This document shows, in pieces, positions 42,893 to 54,580 of a stretch of 64,000 nt of DNA. This DNA comes from Isoetes taiwanensis (Eukaryota > Streptophyta > Lycopodiopsida > Isoetales > Isoetaceae), in NCBI GenBank assembly GCA_021234155.1, contig JAJEKV010000028.1, positions 11,982,134 through 12,046,133 on the forward strand, given 5' to 3'. Position 1 is the stretch's first letter, and each line of letters opens with the position of its first letter. The notes under the pieces are model-generated. The model was not told the DNA's origin and ran no database searches. It worked only from the letters and a program-made list of their open reading frames with translations. Position numbers and translations under genes: made by a program.

Positions 42893-45800
42893 TCACGGAG
42901 TGAGGACGGCCCCATTATGGTACCGGGCCGATGAGATCTTGGCGTGATTGAAGAGCTTGAGGTGTGTCTTGGCCAAGTGCGGGATCAGCATCAATAAGAA
43001 AACGAGCCGCACCATGTCTTCAAGTGCGCCGTGGGCCTCAAGAAATGTACCGACACTCCATGAGGAGACAGTCCGAAGGCCAAAGGCACCGACGCCGCAT
43101 TTGGATTGCAAAGGAAAAAAATGGGACGCCGATTTAAGGAGCTTAGCAAAATGCATTTGAGGGCAGCGCAAAAAATCCTCGCTTGAAGATGGACGTAAGG
43201 ATCGTGAGGTGGAGGCGCTTACGCAAGAAGGTGTTGAAACCATGAAGCGCATCCGCGGGCTGTTGCCAACCACGCCATTAGCAATGTAGATCCAATTGGT
43301 GGTGTTGTCCGTAGTAGCACCTTCTTCCCAATGTGATCGGGCGAACAAAACGTGGATCCCACCGGAGATCCGTCGAGATCCGAGGTGGTGTCCACCGCAT
43401 GACCATCCATGACCTTGGTCCAAAAAGGAAGGCGCCAATCGAAGTCGAACCCGGGGCGTGGAGGTACACCCAGGGAAGCATAGGGAGAAGGAACCATGCC
43501 CGTGGGCGTGGGTTCTTGGCGATCTCCCCAATTGACCGACAAGATCCGGATCAAGTGCCCGACACCGATCCCAAAGAGAAGCAGAGAGTCGAGAGTTGAC
43601 AGAGGGCTATCCCATCCCGTGGGGACCGCCTTGCTATCCAACAGAGCACAGAATCGATTGTAACCAGCGAGGTGTCCGCATATAGACTTGTGCATAGGGA
43701 AGATCTTCTGGATGTCCCGATACTTCCTAATTTGTTGCAGCCGCCCGCTTGCCGAGAGATAAATGATTGGCAAGCTCGGGCATGTACTCCTGATGAAAAG
43801 TTTTGGTCCGAAAGCAGATCCGCAAGATATGGATTGTTATCCCGAAAGCACCCATTGCGCAGTTGGGGTCACCCCGAAAAAGTCGGCGTGGCCCATTGCC
43901 AAAGTTTTCCGTATCACCCGGATAGAAATCATGAAAGATATAAGCCATGGGCTGAACCACGCGGAAAGTGAGAAAGTCCGGATCGGCACAAGCAGGTATG
44001 AGATCAAAGACAACAAGGGCACAAAGACAACCCTTTGTCTTCAATGGAGAGTTCTCGCCAAATCCGAAAAAATCAGCACCGCCGTTGGGATATCTACAGG
44101 GGCCATCCGCCGCATGCCACTTTGAAAGGAAGAGGTGGCGCCGAGCAACCACATAATCATGATAGCGTGGAGGGAGCAGGGGAAGTCCACCGCATTCTCG
44201 TGAAGAATTGAAGTCCGGGCATCAAGTTTGGCTTGAGCCTCATCGCCAGATCAATAGCTTGCCGCAAAATGTTGTTCGAGATCACGGATCCTATTTTCCT
44301 TTTCAAGTAGGAGGCGGATCGTCACGGACCCGCTTCGAGAAGGATTGATCCGGGAGGAAGATTTCCCGGTGTATTGAGACGGCACGGCAATCTCCGCCAT
44401 CGAAGTATTTTCTCGCTTCGCACCTCTGTAAGTTGATCTTGAAGAGAGGTGATCCGAGAGGTCTGGTAGAAAGCCGAGTCGCCAAGGAGGCAACTTGAGC
44501 GCCTCGGGCTGAAAGATTTTGAACTTGAGTGCGGAAGTTTTCACACGCCCGAAGTACAAGGCATTGAGTTTAGCAATATCTTCATCCTTGGTACTCGGAG
44601 AGCAGCTTTGGACTTGTTGTGCTCCAATAGAGTCCTGAATTTCTGACCGAGCTGAGCCCCACCGGGTCGGGCGAAGTTGGCTGACTTGAGCTTGTGTACT
44701 TTTGAGATCCGCATGAGCCCGTAAGAGAGCTTCATGCTTGTCTTGAAGTTTGGCCTCCAAAGTGGCAACTTGGGCGATTGCGTGCTTGAAGGTCTTGGTG
44801 TAATTGCATCGAGGCCTCGAGTGCCCATGAACCCCCGCTCATAAGAGCGCCTTGGGATTCCTCAGAACTTAAGTGCAAAGCAGCTTGAGCATCCTGGCCG
44901 ATACCGATACAACAACCGACGAGGGTGTTGTGGTGGTGGAATTGGCTGTTGCCCGTGTGGGAGGTTTGGGAAAAATCGGTGTGAAGTGGATGGTGTAGCG
45001 GAGGAAGAGACAAAGGACATGAGTGTGGACTGTGGTCATGACCAAGGGAAGATGGGCGTGATGTGCCAACTTGGTGATTGACCGGAAGGGAGCGCCGAGT
45101 GGGAAGTATGAGAATTTGGTGGTGTGGGAGGGAAGTAATGACGGATGAGGGCTTGAAAGTGCCCTCCCACGTAAACTTCGAAATGGAAGTGGTACCCAAG
45201 GCGGTCCATTTCTTGGAGAAGACGATAGAACATCATTTGGGGCCAATCTATGTGGTGCTTGGAGTGTGTAGCAAGAAGGACCAGGTTATAGAAAGGCTTA
45301 TTGATATGGGTGTTCTTGATAGAATACCCCAGAATTTGCGCCACAAAAATTTCACAAAGGTCTCATGAGGCTTGTCGATATTGGTCGACGATGGACATTG
45401 GCGTGATAAGCAAAAGCGCCAAACTCGCGGACATCAATATCCCGTATAGCGTACCATGATACACAAGGAGTGTGCAAGGGAATATGAAATACCCCAAAAT
45501 CAAGTGTTGAGTCAATGAAATAGTGGTGCCATCGACCACGGGTGTACCCCTTGCGGGCTGTTAACAATATTGGCGATGAATTGCCGCGAATCAAGGCAGA
45601 TTTGGAGCCGAAGTTCCATTTGAGAAAATTCAGAAGCCGGTGTCGCTCAAATGACTTCTTTATTGGGGCCAACAAGGGCTTCACGGAAAGTGGGCGTCAA
45701 GAAGGATACAGATGCAAAAAGAGCCGGATCCTTGGGAGCAGTAGCTTGAAGTGTAGAAAATCTTGGGGCAGCCATGGGAATGATTTGCAGAACGAAAAGA

Positions 45801-46057
45801 GATGCCAAAGGCGGAAGACAAAAGTCGAGCCCGGAGGATGAAGGCGCAGAGGAACGAAAAGGTTTGTTTTAGGGCGCATAACTGGAGGTGAAGAGGTATG
45901 AAGAGTGCGAAACAGAACCGCTGATGATGCCAAAATAAAAGATGCGAAGAAGGGGATTGAGAGGCAAAAATTTGGCTAAGTCCCCAAAAACGTAAGGGAG
46001 AAGCAATGAACGGTGAGGATGAGACGTGAAAGAAAGATCGGATGTGACAGATGGCAA
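42893..46057 (-). pseudogene. Extra coding region after pol (env position), broken
   Basis: Many overlapping minus-strand frames of 60-212 codons follow each other here with no stable frame, suggesting one long frame broken by indels. A coiled-coil-like part (LQDKHEALLRAHADLKSTQA) lies at about 44,690-44,760. Segments near 45,036-45,344 (MMFYRLLQEMDRLGYHFHFE) and 45,352-45,684 (GYTRGRWHHYFIDSTLDFGV) resemble proteins seen in plant transposons, but I cannot assign a domain. Tat/Athila elements often carry an additional frame here. The real frame cannot be read until sequence quality is checked. Confidence 0.45.
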
Positions 46058-46740
46058 AGGACATCCATTAATGTTCGACGGGCGTGGAAAGAAGGAATGG
46101 CATTCTATGCTGGCAACTCGAAGTGGGATATCATTAAAAAGAATGTGTCAGAAGGTACCATTGCTAGATATGCGGCGGGAGAACAGATTCTCCTTTTAGA
46201 AACAGCCTTGCATTGCAAACACGTTGGCGATTGGTGTGATTGGTCCACGTCGACAAGGAGGTCCTTAGTTGGCTATATAAGACGAACCGAGAGAAACGAA
46301 GGCATCCGATGGCGCTCAGTATGGCGGCTGCTGGCTTTAACGAAGATTGCACCATGCCGACGAACTGTCAGGAGTGGATCACTTGTAAGATGAATTGTTC
46401 GATCTTCGGCGCTGCCACAACCGCGGCATTCGCATGGACGCTGGTGTGCCGGGATGGCTGAACATCCCGACCAAGACCAACGGGATGGAGGTGGTTCTCG
46501 ACCTTCGGCCGATCCGGAGCGTAACCTCTACCATCTCCTCCTCATCACCTCTCCCGACCCCGAGTAGAGGGTTTTTCCTCTTAGGACTTAGTAGATAGGG
46601 CTCTGAGCCCGCTTTTGTATATAGGGCGCGCCCATAGCGGAAGTAGCTGGGCTGCGCCCACATTTTGTAAAAAATCTCCACTATAATATAATCTACCGCC
46701 TTTCTAGTCACTTTCGGTGTGTTTGATTCTTGAACTGCCT
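46058..46740. other. Stretch between the extra region and integrase end
   Basis: Little coding signal. On the plus strand there is a promoter-like ctatataaga at about 46,271 and an AT-rich string tataatataat at about 46,681, so it may be a small insertion. Ends of the TG..CA type were not found. Confidence 0.3.
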
Positions 46741-46749
46741 CTCGTGTTG

Positions 46750-47914
46750 GAATGTTCACTGGCCTCAGGTGATGAAATGCTTTGAGACGAAAACCAAGAA
46801 ACTAATGTAGGTAATGGAGTGCCGCCTAATTCAAATGAGTTGGAAAACACTTGGTCTAACCACTTGAACAATTTGATAAGGGCCAAGCCAACGAAACTTG
46901 AGTTTACCCTAAAATTTTTGTACCGGAATCATAAAGAAGAACCAAATCTCCTTGTTTGAATGTTTTTGTCTTCAAACGCTTGTCATGTAAAGATTTTTGC
47001 AACTCATTGTCCATGAAGAACACGAATATAAGCATCCTCGCGAAGTTCATCCAATCGTTTCTAATTGATACACCCGCTCTTTGAGAGAGCAACCGGTGGA
47101 TTATGAGCAAGAGCCGCTTGAAACCGGAGTGTTGGAAGGATGTATTCAAAGGGCATGAGAGCTTCCCGACCATAAACCAATTTAAAAGGAGTGTGACCCG
47201 TAGCAATCTTGAAACAAGTATTGTAGGCCCAAAGAACAAAAGGGAAGTTTTGTCCGCCAATCTGCATGGGAAGCGTCACAAATTTTCTTGAGAATGGTGA
47301 CCAAAGTTTTGTTGGTGCTTTCGCCAACCCATTGCCTTGAGGATAGTAAGGTGTGCTCTTGTGATGATGTATCAAGAGATAATCCGTCAGCTCTTTGATA
47401 GTATGATTGATGAAATGAACACCACGGCCCCGACTCAGGTAGCGGGGGCAGCCAATCGCGGATGATTTGTTGATAGAGGACTCGGGCCGCGTTTGCAGCA
47501 AAGTTGTCCGGAAGTGCACAAGCTTCCGCCCATTTGGTGGCGTGAGTCGGTGAGAACCGTATCGTATCGGGCGCGAAAGTGTGCCGCTACAGAGGGTCTA
47601 TAGGTCCCACAAAGTCCATTCCCATTTGCCGAAGGGAAGTGGCGTGGCGACCGGCGCCAAGGGAAGAGCGCCACGGGCGTGGGCGCCCCACCACCGGCAA
47701 GCGCCACACGTCGCAAGGGCGTGCGTGGAGCATCTTTGAAGAGCGTGGGCCAATAATACCCTAAGAAGAAGAATTTTGCGTGCGTCGTGGTGTCACCATG
47801 AAAATGACCACCACCTAGCCCTTGATGAGCTTCTAACAATGTCCGAACTTCATGAGGTAGAACACAAAACCGGCTGATGGTGTCCTTACCCTTTTGTAGA
47901 GATGTCCGAACCAT
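46750..47914 (-). pseudogene. Integrase (Tat/Athila type), frameshifted
   Basis: Fragments in different frames give the expected order: a zinc region with HFHGDTTTHAKFF and YYWPTLFKDA (about 47,760-47,830), RQMGMDFVGPIDPL with the first catalytic Asp (about 47,600), GVHFINHTIKELTDYLL (about 47,400) and TPYYPQGNGLA (about 47,350), where Asp and Glu of the catalytic triad are expected but obscured by indels. The C-terminal part has TFKQGDLVLLYDSGTKILG (about 46,905-46,960). Confidence 0.8.
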
Positions 47915-48420
47915 GGTGTAGTCACGGACCTCTCTGGAGAAATTGATGGCGACGGATTGTCGCCAGGTGAGAGAGCCGTTTCATCTTCGGTGGAAGAGCA
48001 CCCGTGAGGAGGTAATCGCTGAAAATCATGGAACCAATGTGGTGTGGCCGTGACTAAAAAGAGTTGAGCATCCGGAAAGGCATCCCGAGACCCCCTTTGC
48101 GGGATCATCGGTGTGGATGCGTGAAAGATAATCCGAACAACATGAGATTTGCCCGCCTTTATGAACGATTTCAAAAGGAGCAAATTCTTGAGAAGAAGGA
48201 CCCAACGAGCAATGCGGCCCGTGGGCGTGGATTTGTTGATCAAATAGAGAAGTGCTTGGTGGTCCACAAAGAACTTGATTTGACTGCCCAAAAGGTAATG
48301 ACGGAAGCGTTGGACACGTAAAATGAGACCCAAAGCTTCACGCCCGCGGGCGTAATAGTTGCGCCAAAGAGAATTTAGTTTTCGGCCGGGCGAAGCGATT
48401 TGGTTTATCGATTAAGCGAT
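47915..48420 (-). pseudogene. RNase H of the Tat/Athila-like element
   Basis: RHYLLGSQIKFFVDHQALLY with the following LINKSTPTGRIARW is the C-terminal half of a Ty3-type RNase H (catalytic Asp in VDHQAL). Downstream KAGKSHV corresponds to the usual connection-domain end before integrase. Frames change at both sides. Confidence 0.8.
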
Positions 48421-49690
48421 CATATTCTTGAGAAAGAACAGCTCAATAGCAAACGCCGAGACATCGACATGAACGTGAAAGGGCTTGTCCCATTGAGGAG
48501 GAACAAGAACCGTGCTCGAGTAAGCAAAAGCTTCACCGTTGGAAAGCGACTTCCGGGAATTCCAAGCCCGTGGGATTCGCCACCCGTGAGTTTATGAATG
48601 GGATCTGCAATGGCTGCCGATCCGTGTATGAAGGTGGAGTAATAATTGACCTTTCCCAGAAAGAGCGTGTCTCTTTTGATATTGGTCGGTGGTTGAGCTT
48701 TGAGCACACAACTGATTTTGGCGGGATCGGTGGTGATTCCTCGCTTTCTCGACAACATGGCCTAACGTAACACCCCGGTGACGCAAAAGGTGCATTTCTC
48801 GTGATTGAGACTAATGCCGGACTCATCACATTTCTGAAAGACGAGTTCCAATTTATCCAAATGGTCACCATGGAACTCAGAGGCGGAGAAATCATCTTGA
48901 AAAATTTGCAAGAAGGGATTTTCCTTCATGAAATCATGAAAAACCGAGAGCATGATGCGTTGAAATGTTGAAGGAGAGTTGGATAATCCAAAAGGAACCA
49001 CCTTGTAGGCAAAAAAACCCCGCGGTGGTGAAAGTGGTCTTGAGTTGATCGATTCTTTGATGGAGATCCGATTGTAGCCGAGAAACCATCCATAAAGGAG
49101 TACATCTCATGTCCCGCCACTTCCTCCGTAACTTGGTCTCGTGGAAGGAAGTGGAAAATGATCACGCCTCGTGGCCTGATTGAGTTTCCGATAGTCTACA
49201 CGACCGGATCTTACCATTGTGCTTAAGGGCAATGACGATAGGGCTCACCCATTCGTAATGTTTGACCTCATAGATCAAACCCCGCAGCAAGGAGTTTGTC
49301 AATTTCGCCTTGACGCGATCACGGTAATTAGGGTTGAGCCTGCATCGCCGCTGCTACACCGGTCGTGCATCGATTTGGTAGGAATAGTGAGTTCCCCAAG
49401 CTTTTGTTGATGCCCCAAGATCTTTGTAACTCCAGTGAAAATGTGTTTGAATTTTTGAATGCATGGACGGCCCCGCTACGATAAGGAGCCTAAGGTTTGC
49501 AAAGAATGCGACAAAGTTGATTGTTGCCAACATCCACAACCTCGACTTCGTGAGTCCGAATATGGGGTATGACTTGATCCCGGACAATGTGTGCGTGAGG
49601 TTGGAGCATAACCGGATGCGGGCACTTTGCGTGGTGAAAAAAAAAGAGGTTGCTCGTGTCATCTAGCGGTGGTTGCTTCATGACCTAGCG
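48421..49690 (-). pseudogene. Reverse transcriptase of the Tat/Athila-like element
   Basis: The clearest block is 48,762-49,001: VPFGLSNSPSTFQRIMLSVF, then FLQIFQDDFSA (active-site DD), then CDESGISLNHEKCTF. N-terminal RT motifs lie at about 49,050-49,420 in other frames. The frame breaks roughly every 100-200 bp, far more often than in gag of the same element. Confidence 0.85.
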
Positions 49691-49769
49691 GTACATCAGC
49701 CAGGAGTTGCCGGAGTGTCGCATCTGAAAAGTGATCAACGCGTTGATCTGATTGCAAGGAGCCGTAGGG

Positions 49770-50633
49770 TCAAGGCAAAGCCGGTCCCGGATCAAGAGTC
49801 ATTTCGCCCCAAGGATCAGCATATTCGGGGTAGGATGACAGAGGCAGACGCGCAGGGGTAGCCTGAACTTGATAAATATTCTGAGCGTCTTCAGAATCAG
49901 TGTCTGAGAGAGAGGGTTCCGCATTGTCAACGGAAATGATCCTGCCTGTTTGCAAGTCCATGGTGGCATTGAGATGACCATCGGTGATGACTAACTGGTC
50001 CGTGGCCCAGTAATGGATACTCTTTGCCTGGCGGAGAAAGGGTCTTCCCACCAGCATTTCATAGTCACCTGGATCTTCGCCAGCTTTCCAAACTCCAAAT
50101 TCCATGGGAAAGCGGAGATCACCAATGTTGATGTGAAGAATAGGTGTGACGCCTTGAGGTCTCGTGATATGGCCATTAGCCAATTTGATGTCATATGGGG
50201 CACGAAAGAGTTGTGTGATGCCCATTTGTTTGCGGAGTTTATCCGTGATGAGATTGACTGCACTACCTCCATCGATTTGAACATGGTTGACTTGCTGATT
50301 TCCCACCGTTGCATGGACCGTGGGTGTAGAGGTAGCTACAGCCCCAACTAAAACAGTTGGGAGTGGTAACTGGTCCTTGAGAGCAGGACAGAGTTTTAAA
50401 ATGGTAGCCAAGCTTAAAGGAATTTTGATCTTGGCAAGCTCCTCTTGGAGTTCGAGAGGTACATGAGAAAAAGGATCTGCTGGTTCCACCGGGTGCGGAG
50501 TGCGTGGCGGAAGCAAAGAACTTTTTGAGTAAGGCAACCTCGGCTGCAATATTGGGATATGTCTGAGAGCGTGGAGGTTGAGATGTGGAAGGTGTATCTT
50601 GTCTTTGTTGAGCTCTAGTGGTGGCATGAACAT
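49770..50633 (-). CDS. Aspartic protease region of the Tat/Athila-like element
   Basis: A 287-residue open frame with VQIDGGSAVNLI, the active site in the DGGSA form typical of this branch, and MLVGRPFLRQAKSIHY, matching the flap-to-C-terminal region. An N-terminal Leu/Pro-rich linker joins it to the gag zinc-knuckle region in another frame, with the shift near 50,490. It is part of a Gag-Pol polyprotein. Confidence 0.8.
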   Translation of the reverse strand: MFMPPLELNKDKIHLPHLNLHALRHIPILQPRLPYSKSSLLPPRTPHPVEPADPFSHVPLELQEELAKIKIPLSLATILKLCPALKDQLPLPTVLVGAVATSTPTVHATVGNQQVNHVQIDGGSAVNLITDKLRKQMGITQLFRAPYDIKLANGHITRPQGVTPILHINIGDLRFPMEFGVWKAGEDPGDYEMLVGRPFLRQAKSIHYWATDQLVITDGHLNATMDLQTGRIISVDNAEPSLSDTDSEDAQNIYQVQATPARLPLSSYPEYADPWGEMTLDPGPALP

Positions 50634-51442
50634 TTGCCAATGTGCGGCCTTCAGCAGCTTGCATGAGATTCAAAATGCTTTGGCGAACTTTGGGCATGAC
50701 ATTTGGCATGAGCTTTTCTAAGTCAGGTGCAAAGTGAACCTTTTTTTCGTCCTCATGAGGAAGGGTGTCAACTGCAAAGGCAGGTTGCGTGTCCTTCTGA
50801 ATAATAGTCAAGGGACGTGATGCCTTGGTCTGGTGTGAAACTAGACCAACCCAATTTGACGGCTGTACGGGAGGATTAAGTGCCTGAAAAATTTCCTCTT
50901 GGGCTTGTTGATCCAGCTGAGGTTGATTTGCTGGAGCTGGTTGATAGCGTGATTGCTGAGGCGCTCTTGGGGGCTTCTTGAGAACTGGTCGCGGGCCTTG
51001 TTTGCCATTAGCAAGCCAGAGTTGGTAAGCCGTGAGGCGGACCGATGTGGTCTGATTTGTGCCAGGAAGCTGGACCTGAACTTGTGGAAGTTGAGGGCAC
51101 GCCGTGGTGGTATGACCCCATTCTTGACAAAGATAGCACCGAGCTTTAGAAGGATCAAAAGGAGGACGCTGGTTGGATCCCCCGTGGTTGGTCCCGCTTG
51201 CGATAGAGTTGCGTGGGCTGCACCTCAAGAGGTGGCCGCCGATAGTGCGATTGTGGCCGAGGTGTGGTTTGCACTTGATAAACCATTTTGTTGCGAAACG
51301 GTGTGGGATGAGTGCGAGTGCACTCTTCCGCGGCATGATTGCACATGTTGCATCGCTTGCAATGAGGCGGGCCATTGGTGGAGTTGCACTCATTGGCCAA
51401 ATGGCCTTGATATTTGCAAATATGGCACCGTGATTTGATCAA
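50500..51442 (-). pseudogene. Gag C-terminal region with three zinc knuckles
   Basis: Three CX2CX4HX4C knuckles occur in a row: CHICKYQGHLANEC, CKRCNMCNHAAEEC and, after a frame change near 51,180, CYLCQEWGHTTTAC. They bind the element's RNA. Most plant Ty3 Gag proteins have one or two. The frame is shifted relative to the capsid frame (51,451-52,629) near 51,445. Confidence 0.8.
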
Positions 51443-51450
51443 GGCCAGGA

Positions 51451-52629
51451 TTAGCGTGTTGAGGCTGAATGTACCGCTTGTGGAACCATGACGGGTGGAA
51501 TGAACGGGAGCTCTTGAAGAGCCACGCCGCGGGAGGAAACATTGACGGAGTGATTGACAAGGTCGATAGCCTGCTCCAAAGTTTTTGGACGCAGGTATTC
51601 AGTCATGAGTCGAATAGCAGGAGGAAGTCCTTGGAGAAACCGCACCAAAAACTGGCTCGTAGGGTACTCCTTGAGCTTATCGAAAGCGTAATGTGAAGTC
51701 GATCCGCAAAATCCCGCACTCCGTGGGCTCTTGTTGAAGTTCATTGAGTTGCTTGAGATGAAGTTGATCATCATCCGTGGTCCCAGAATGAGACGTAAAA
51801 AGCAAAGTCGCATTTCGGACCAGTCTTGTTTCCAATGGCTTTTGTTGGACATGAGCCATTGATGAGGAGAGCCACGCAGTGTGGTGGAAAAGATGTGAAA
51901 TTTCAGTTGAGGTTGCGCGTGCCCATTTAGGACAGCTAGAGCCTCAAATTCTTCCATATGGGCCTGAGCACTTTGGTCTAACGGTTTGCCTTTCGTGTTG
52001 CCAAAGGTGGGATAAGTCAATTTCAGAGTCTGAAAGGTAGATGTGAAAGTGCTGGGCTGGACAGGAACAGGATAGTGAGGATATTGAGGTTGAGGTGGAT
52101 GTGGCATTGTGCCTGACGGACCCTGATGAAGGGGTGACTGCGGTTGAGAAACTGAAGTAGCCGGAGCATTGGTTTTGAGATCTGTAAGGTTGTAAACAGG
52201 AAGAGCAGTGGGAAACGTAGGGAAAGGATATTCCGGGGCAGGCGCAAAGGAGACATGTGGATAGCCATGCCCACCCGGGGGAGATGATGGTTGCGAAGGA
52301 AGAGGCGTATGGCCTGAAGAATGATGGATGTAGGCATGTTCAGGGGTATGAAAGTACGGTTGAGAAGGTTGAGCCGGATAAGGCTCCTGATAATGATGAG
52401 GGGACTGAGGTTGTGAGCAATGTTTGCACGCTTGGGGCGGGGAACTGGGACGAGACTGGACACGAGGGGTGGGTGGCGCGGACTGAGCCCTAGACCGAAG
52501 ATGGCCTCCCTCTATGTCATAAGCAGATCCATACATGTCGCGAACAGTTTCCCGACGCTGATGGCGCTCCAAGCGAGATGCCGTCTGAGAAAGGAGTTCT
52601 TCCGGGCGTGAAATTGCGACGCATGGCAT
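51451..52629 (-). CDS. Gag, capsid part
   Basis: A 392-residue open frame. Residues 1 to about 200 are Pro/Gln/Ser-rich. The retrotransposon capsid domain follows (HMEEFEALAVLNG, HIFSTTLRGSPHQWL, FLVRFLQGLPPAIRLMTEYL, TLEQAIDLV). The start is an ATG at 52,627-52,629, about 45 bp inside the 5' LTR. It ends just before the zinc knuckles, which lie in another frame. Confidence 0.85.
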   Translation of the reverse strand: MPCVAISRPEELLSQTASRLERHQRRETVRDMYGSAYDIEGGHLRSRAQSAPPTPRVQSRPSSPPQACKHCSQPQSPHHYQEPYPAQPSQPYFHTPEHAYIHHSSGHTPLPSQPSSPPGGHGYPHVSFAPAPEYPFPTFPTALPVYNLTDLKTNAPATSVSQPQSPLHQGPSGTMPHPPQPQYPHYPVPVQPSTFTSTFQTLKLTYPTFGNTKGKPLDQSAQAHMEEFEALAVLNGHAQPQLKFHIFSTTLRGSPHQWLMSNKSHWKQDWSEMRLCFLRLILGPRMMINFISSNSMNFNKSPRSAGFCGSTSHYAFDKLKEYPTSQFLVRFLQGLPPAIRLMTEYLRPKTLEQAIDLVNHSVNVSSRGVALQELPFIPPVMVPQAVHSASTR

Positions 52630-52675
52630 GGCGCATGTAAGAAAGTAGGAGAAAATCGACCCCCAAATGCGACAG

Positions 52676-53257
52676 TGTTTGGGGTCCGGGTTCGAACTCC
52701 CCGAAGACAGCCCTCTGTGGAGGACCCGTGGATCTAACAGAGAGTCCGGGGACTATGTCACGCCGGGATTTGGCCGAAAGAGAAGAAAAGAAGAGAACAG
52801 AACAAATGAGAGAAAGATGATAAGCTTCCTTGATATCAATGATGAAAATACATGAGCTCTCGCAATAGAGAGAAAAAACCGAAAGGAGACAAGACTCAAA
52901 ACTCATCTAAAAACTTATGAGCTAACTCTACTCATATATATAGTACAATGGCCTTGGGCCCAATATAGACACTGACCGATCTCGGTGTCGACTCTCGAAG
53001 GAGGCCTGATTTGGTGTGAATGTTGGCGTGCCTCTTGAAGTGCCTAGAATCACGCCCGACGCCGACGCTGGCGGTGACGGGCCGCCACTTGTCCGAGCGG
53101 GCGCTTCTTGTTGACCGCCAAAGGCTTTGACTGCGTGGCCTGCTTAGTCTTCTGTGGAGGCTTGGATGTCTGACCCGTGGTTGACTGAGGATCTTTGAGC
53201 TTGACCTGGTCTGACGTATGCATGAATAGTCCTGTACCAGGAGGCACAGGACTAACA
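52676..53257 (-). repeat. 5' LTR of the Tat/Athila-like element
   Basis: 582 bp, pairs with 42,233-42,817. The adjacent minus-strand bases TGTCGCATTTGGGGG are where the primer-binding site should be; they resemble a TGGCGC-type site only loosely, and this stretch shows the same CTG-linked errors. Confidence 0.92.
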
Positions 53258-53262
53258 TGTAC
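53258..53262. repeat. Target-site duplication, right
   Basis: TGTAC, identical to 42,228-42,232. Confidence 0.85.
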
Positions 53263-54522
53263 CCTGCATACGACAAACACAAAGCGAAATTTGTTCAGAA
53301 TTCACAATACACATTGATATCATAATGCAAGCAGCACATAAATTTATCTTTAGAATCATATTTCACAAACACCTAGCTAATGAGCACATAAAAGGTTCTG
53401 CTGTTGAATAAAAGGTGGTCCTCTGCTACACTTTTGCAACTCTGAGAATGATAAAGACATGGAAAACACACAAAATAGGTCCATGAGATTGCAAGCTCTT
53501 TGTTATACCTGTGTCTTTTTTATCGATCTTCATTTCCATGTGATTGCAAGCTCTTTATTATACTCGTGTCTTTGTCACCGATCTCCATCTCCATGTGATC
53601 AATTTATCATTTGAGTTAGAAGAACAAAGGTTGGCAGCATGTAGCAAAGCAAAAAGAAGCTTGGTACACTATCCAATAAATGAAAATGCTGAAGAATGTC
53701 TGCAAATGTACACATAGTAGACGCAAAGCATGATTTAGCTGTTCATGTAGCCATGGCAGTGAATAAGTGGTGACGAATCCAACACATCTGCAAAAGGCAA
53801 AAAAATTGAAGGTCCAAAAGAACTACAAAAAAAAAAAAAAGTCCAGAGAAAAATTAGCTCAGCATGTGCAATCCAGAACCTGATTTGTAATGCTTGATGG
53901 TGCTTGCAAGAAGCTTCTCCATAGTTATAGCTCCACTCATGGCTTCAGGGTTTAAAAAAACGGATAACATTTAAACCTCAAAACTCTAACACCATGTATT
54001 TTTTTCCTATTTCGACCAAATCATTCCAGCGAAGATCCTCACAATTTATTCCCTAATGGGAAAAGCCCCTGTAAATCAGATGAAGAAGATGAAAAAGAAG
54101 GGGCCTAGTTTAGGGGTGAGAAATTTGGGGCAAAATCCGGTGGAAAAAAGGGATAGGAAGCGACGAAAGGGCTAGAAAAAGAGACCAAAAATCAAATTCG
54201 TATAGCAGACCTAATATCTGGACGGATAATGCAAAGCTTGAATCATCTGGATCATCCGAGGCTGCATGCCAGAGGATAAAGATAGATAAATAGTATTTTT
54301 ATGCCAAATCCTCCAAACGGGGACGAATAAATTATTGCAACCAAATTATGCTCTTCTGGAAACCCATAATCCTTGGGCAAAACTGTGTTATTCGCTGCTC
54401 TTGGAAAATGAAGGACATGAGACCTCTGAAGAGACAATCATATATGAACAAAGAAGAAATAATCAGGCAAAAAATGGCAAACAAAGAAATCGCAACGGAC
54501 TGCACTTCAGTTAAAAGAATAC
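53263..54522. other. AT-rich host DNA with possible small exons
   Basis: No recognised gene. Minus-strand open blocks at about 53,870-53,960 (EKLLASTIKHYKSGSG, then stop) and 54,252-54,437 (HFPRAANNTVLPKDYGFP) may be exons of the gene whose end lies at 37-40 kb or of another gene. Confidence 0.3.
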
Positions 54523-54580
54523 CTGATCTGTATTTCCTTCTAGCAGTTATCGGATCCATTTCGACTCCTAGAGCTATGTT
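54523..54580 (-). CDS. Single exon of an unknown gene
   Basis: A 58-bp open block (IALGVEMDPITARRKYRS) between a good acceptor (TTTTGCAG) and donor (CAG|GTATTC). The family is not recognised. Confidence 0.35.

Larger units (their letters stand above)
42233..53257 (-). mobile_element. Complete Tat/Athila-like Ty3/gypsy retrotransposon
   Basis: Two LTRs of about 583 bp (TGTTTGG..CTAACA) bound the element, with a 5-bp target duplication TGTAC. The minus-strand order is gag, protease, RT, RNase H, integrase, then about 4 kb of further coding-like sequence, polypurine tract and 3' LTR. A Y-Y-P-Q-x-N-G segment in integrase, a DGGSA protease site and the extra region after pol point to the Tat/Athila branch. 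Gag and protease are largely open; RT to the 3' end is full of frameshifts that coincide with CAG/CTG-poor sequence. Confidence 0.93.

Noticed and set aside
43333-43599. Plus-strand frames within the Tat/Athila-like element
   Set aside because: Antisense to the extra coding region; no domain, and frames are unreliable there.
46147-46735. Solo LTR with target duplication GAATG inside the Tat/Athila-like element
   Set aside because: The flanking GAATG match exists, but the right end does not finish in CA and no partner LTR was seen.
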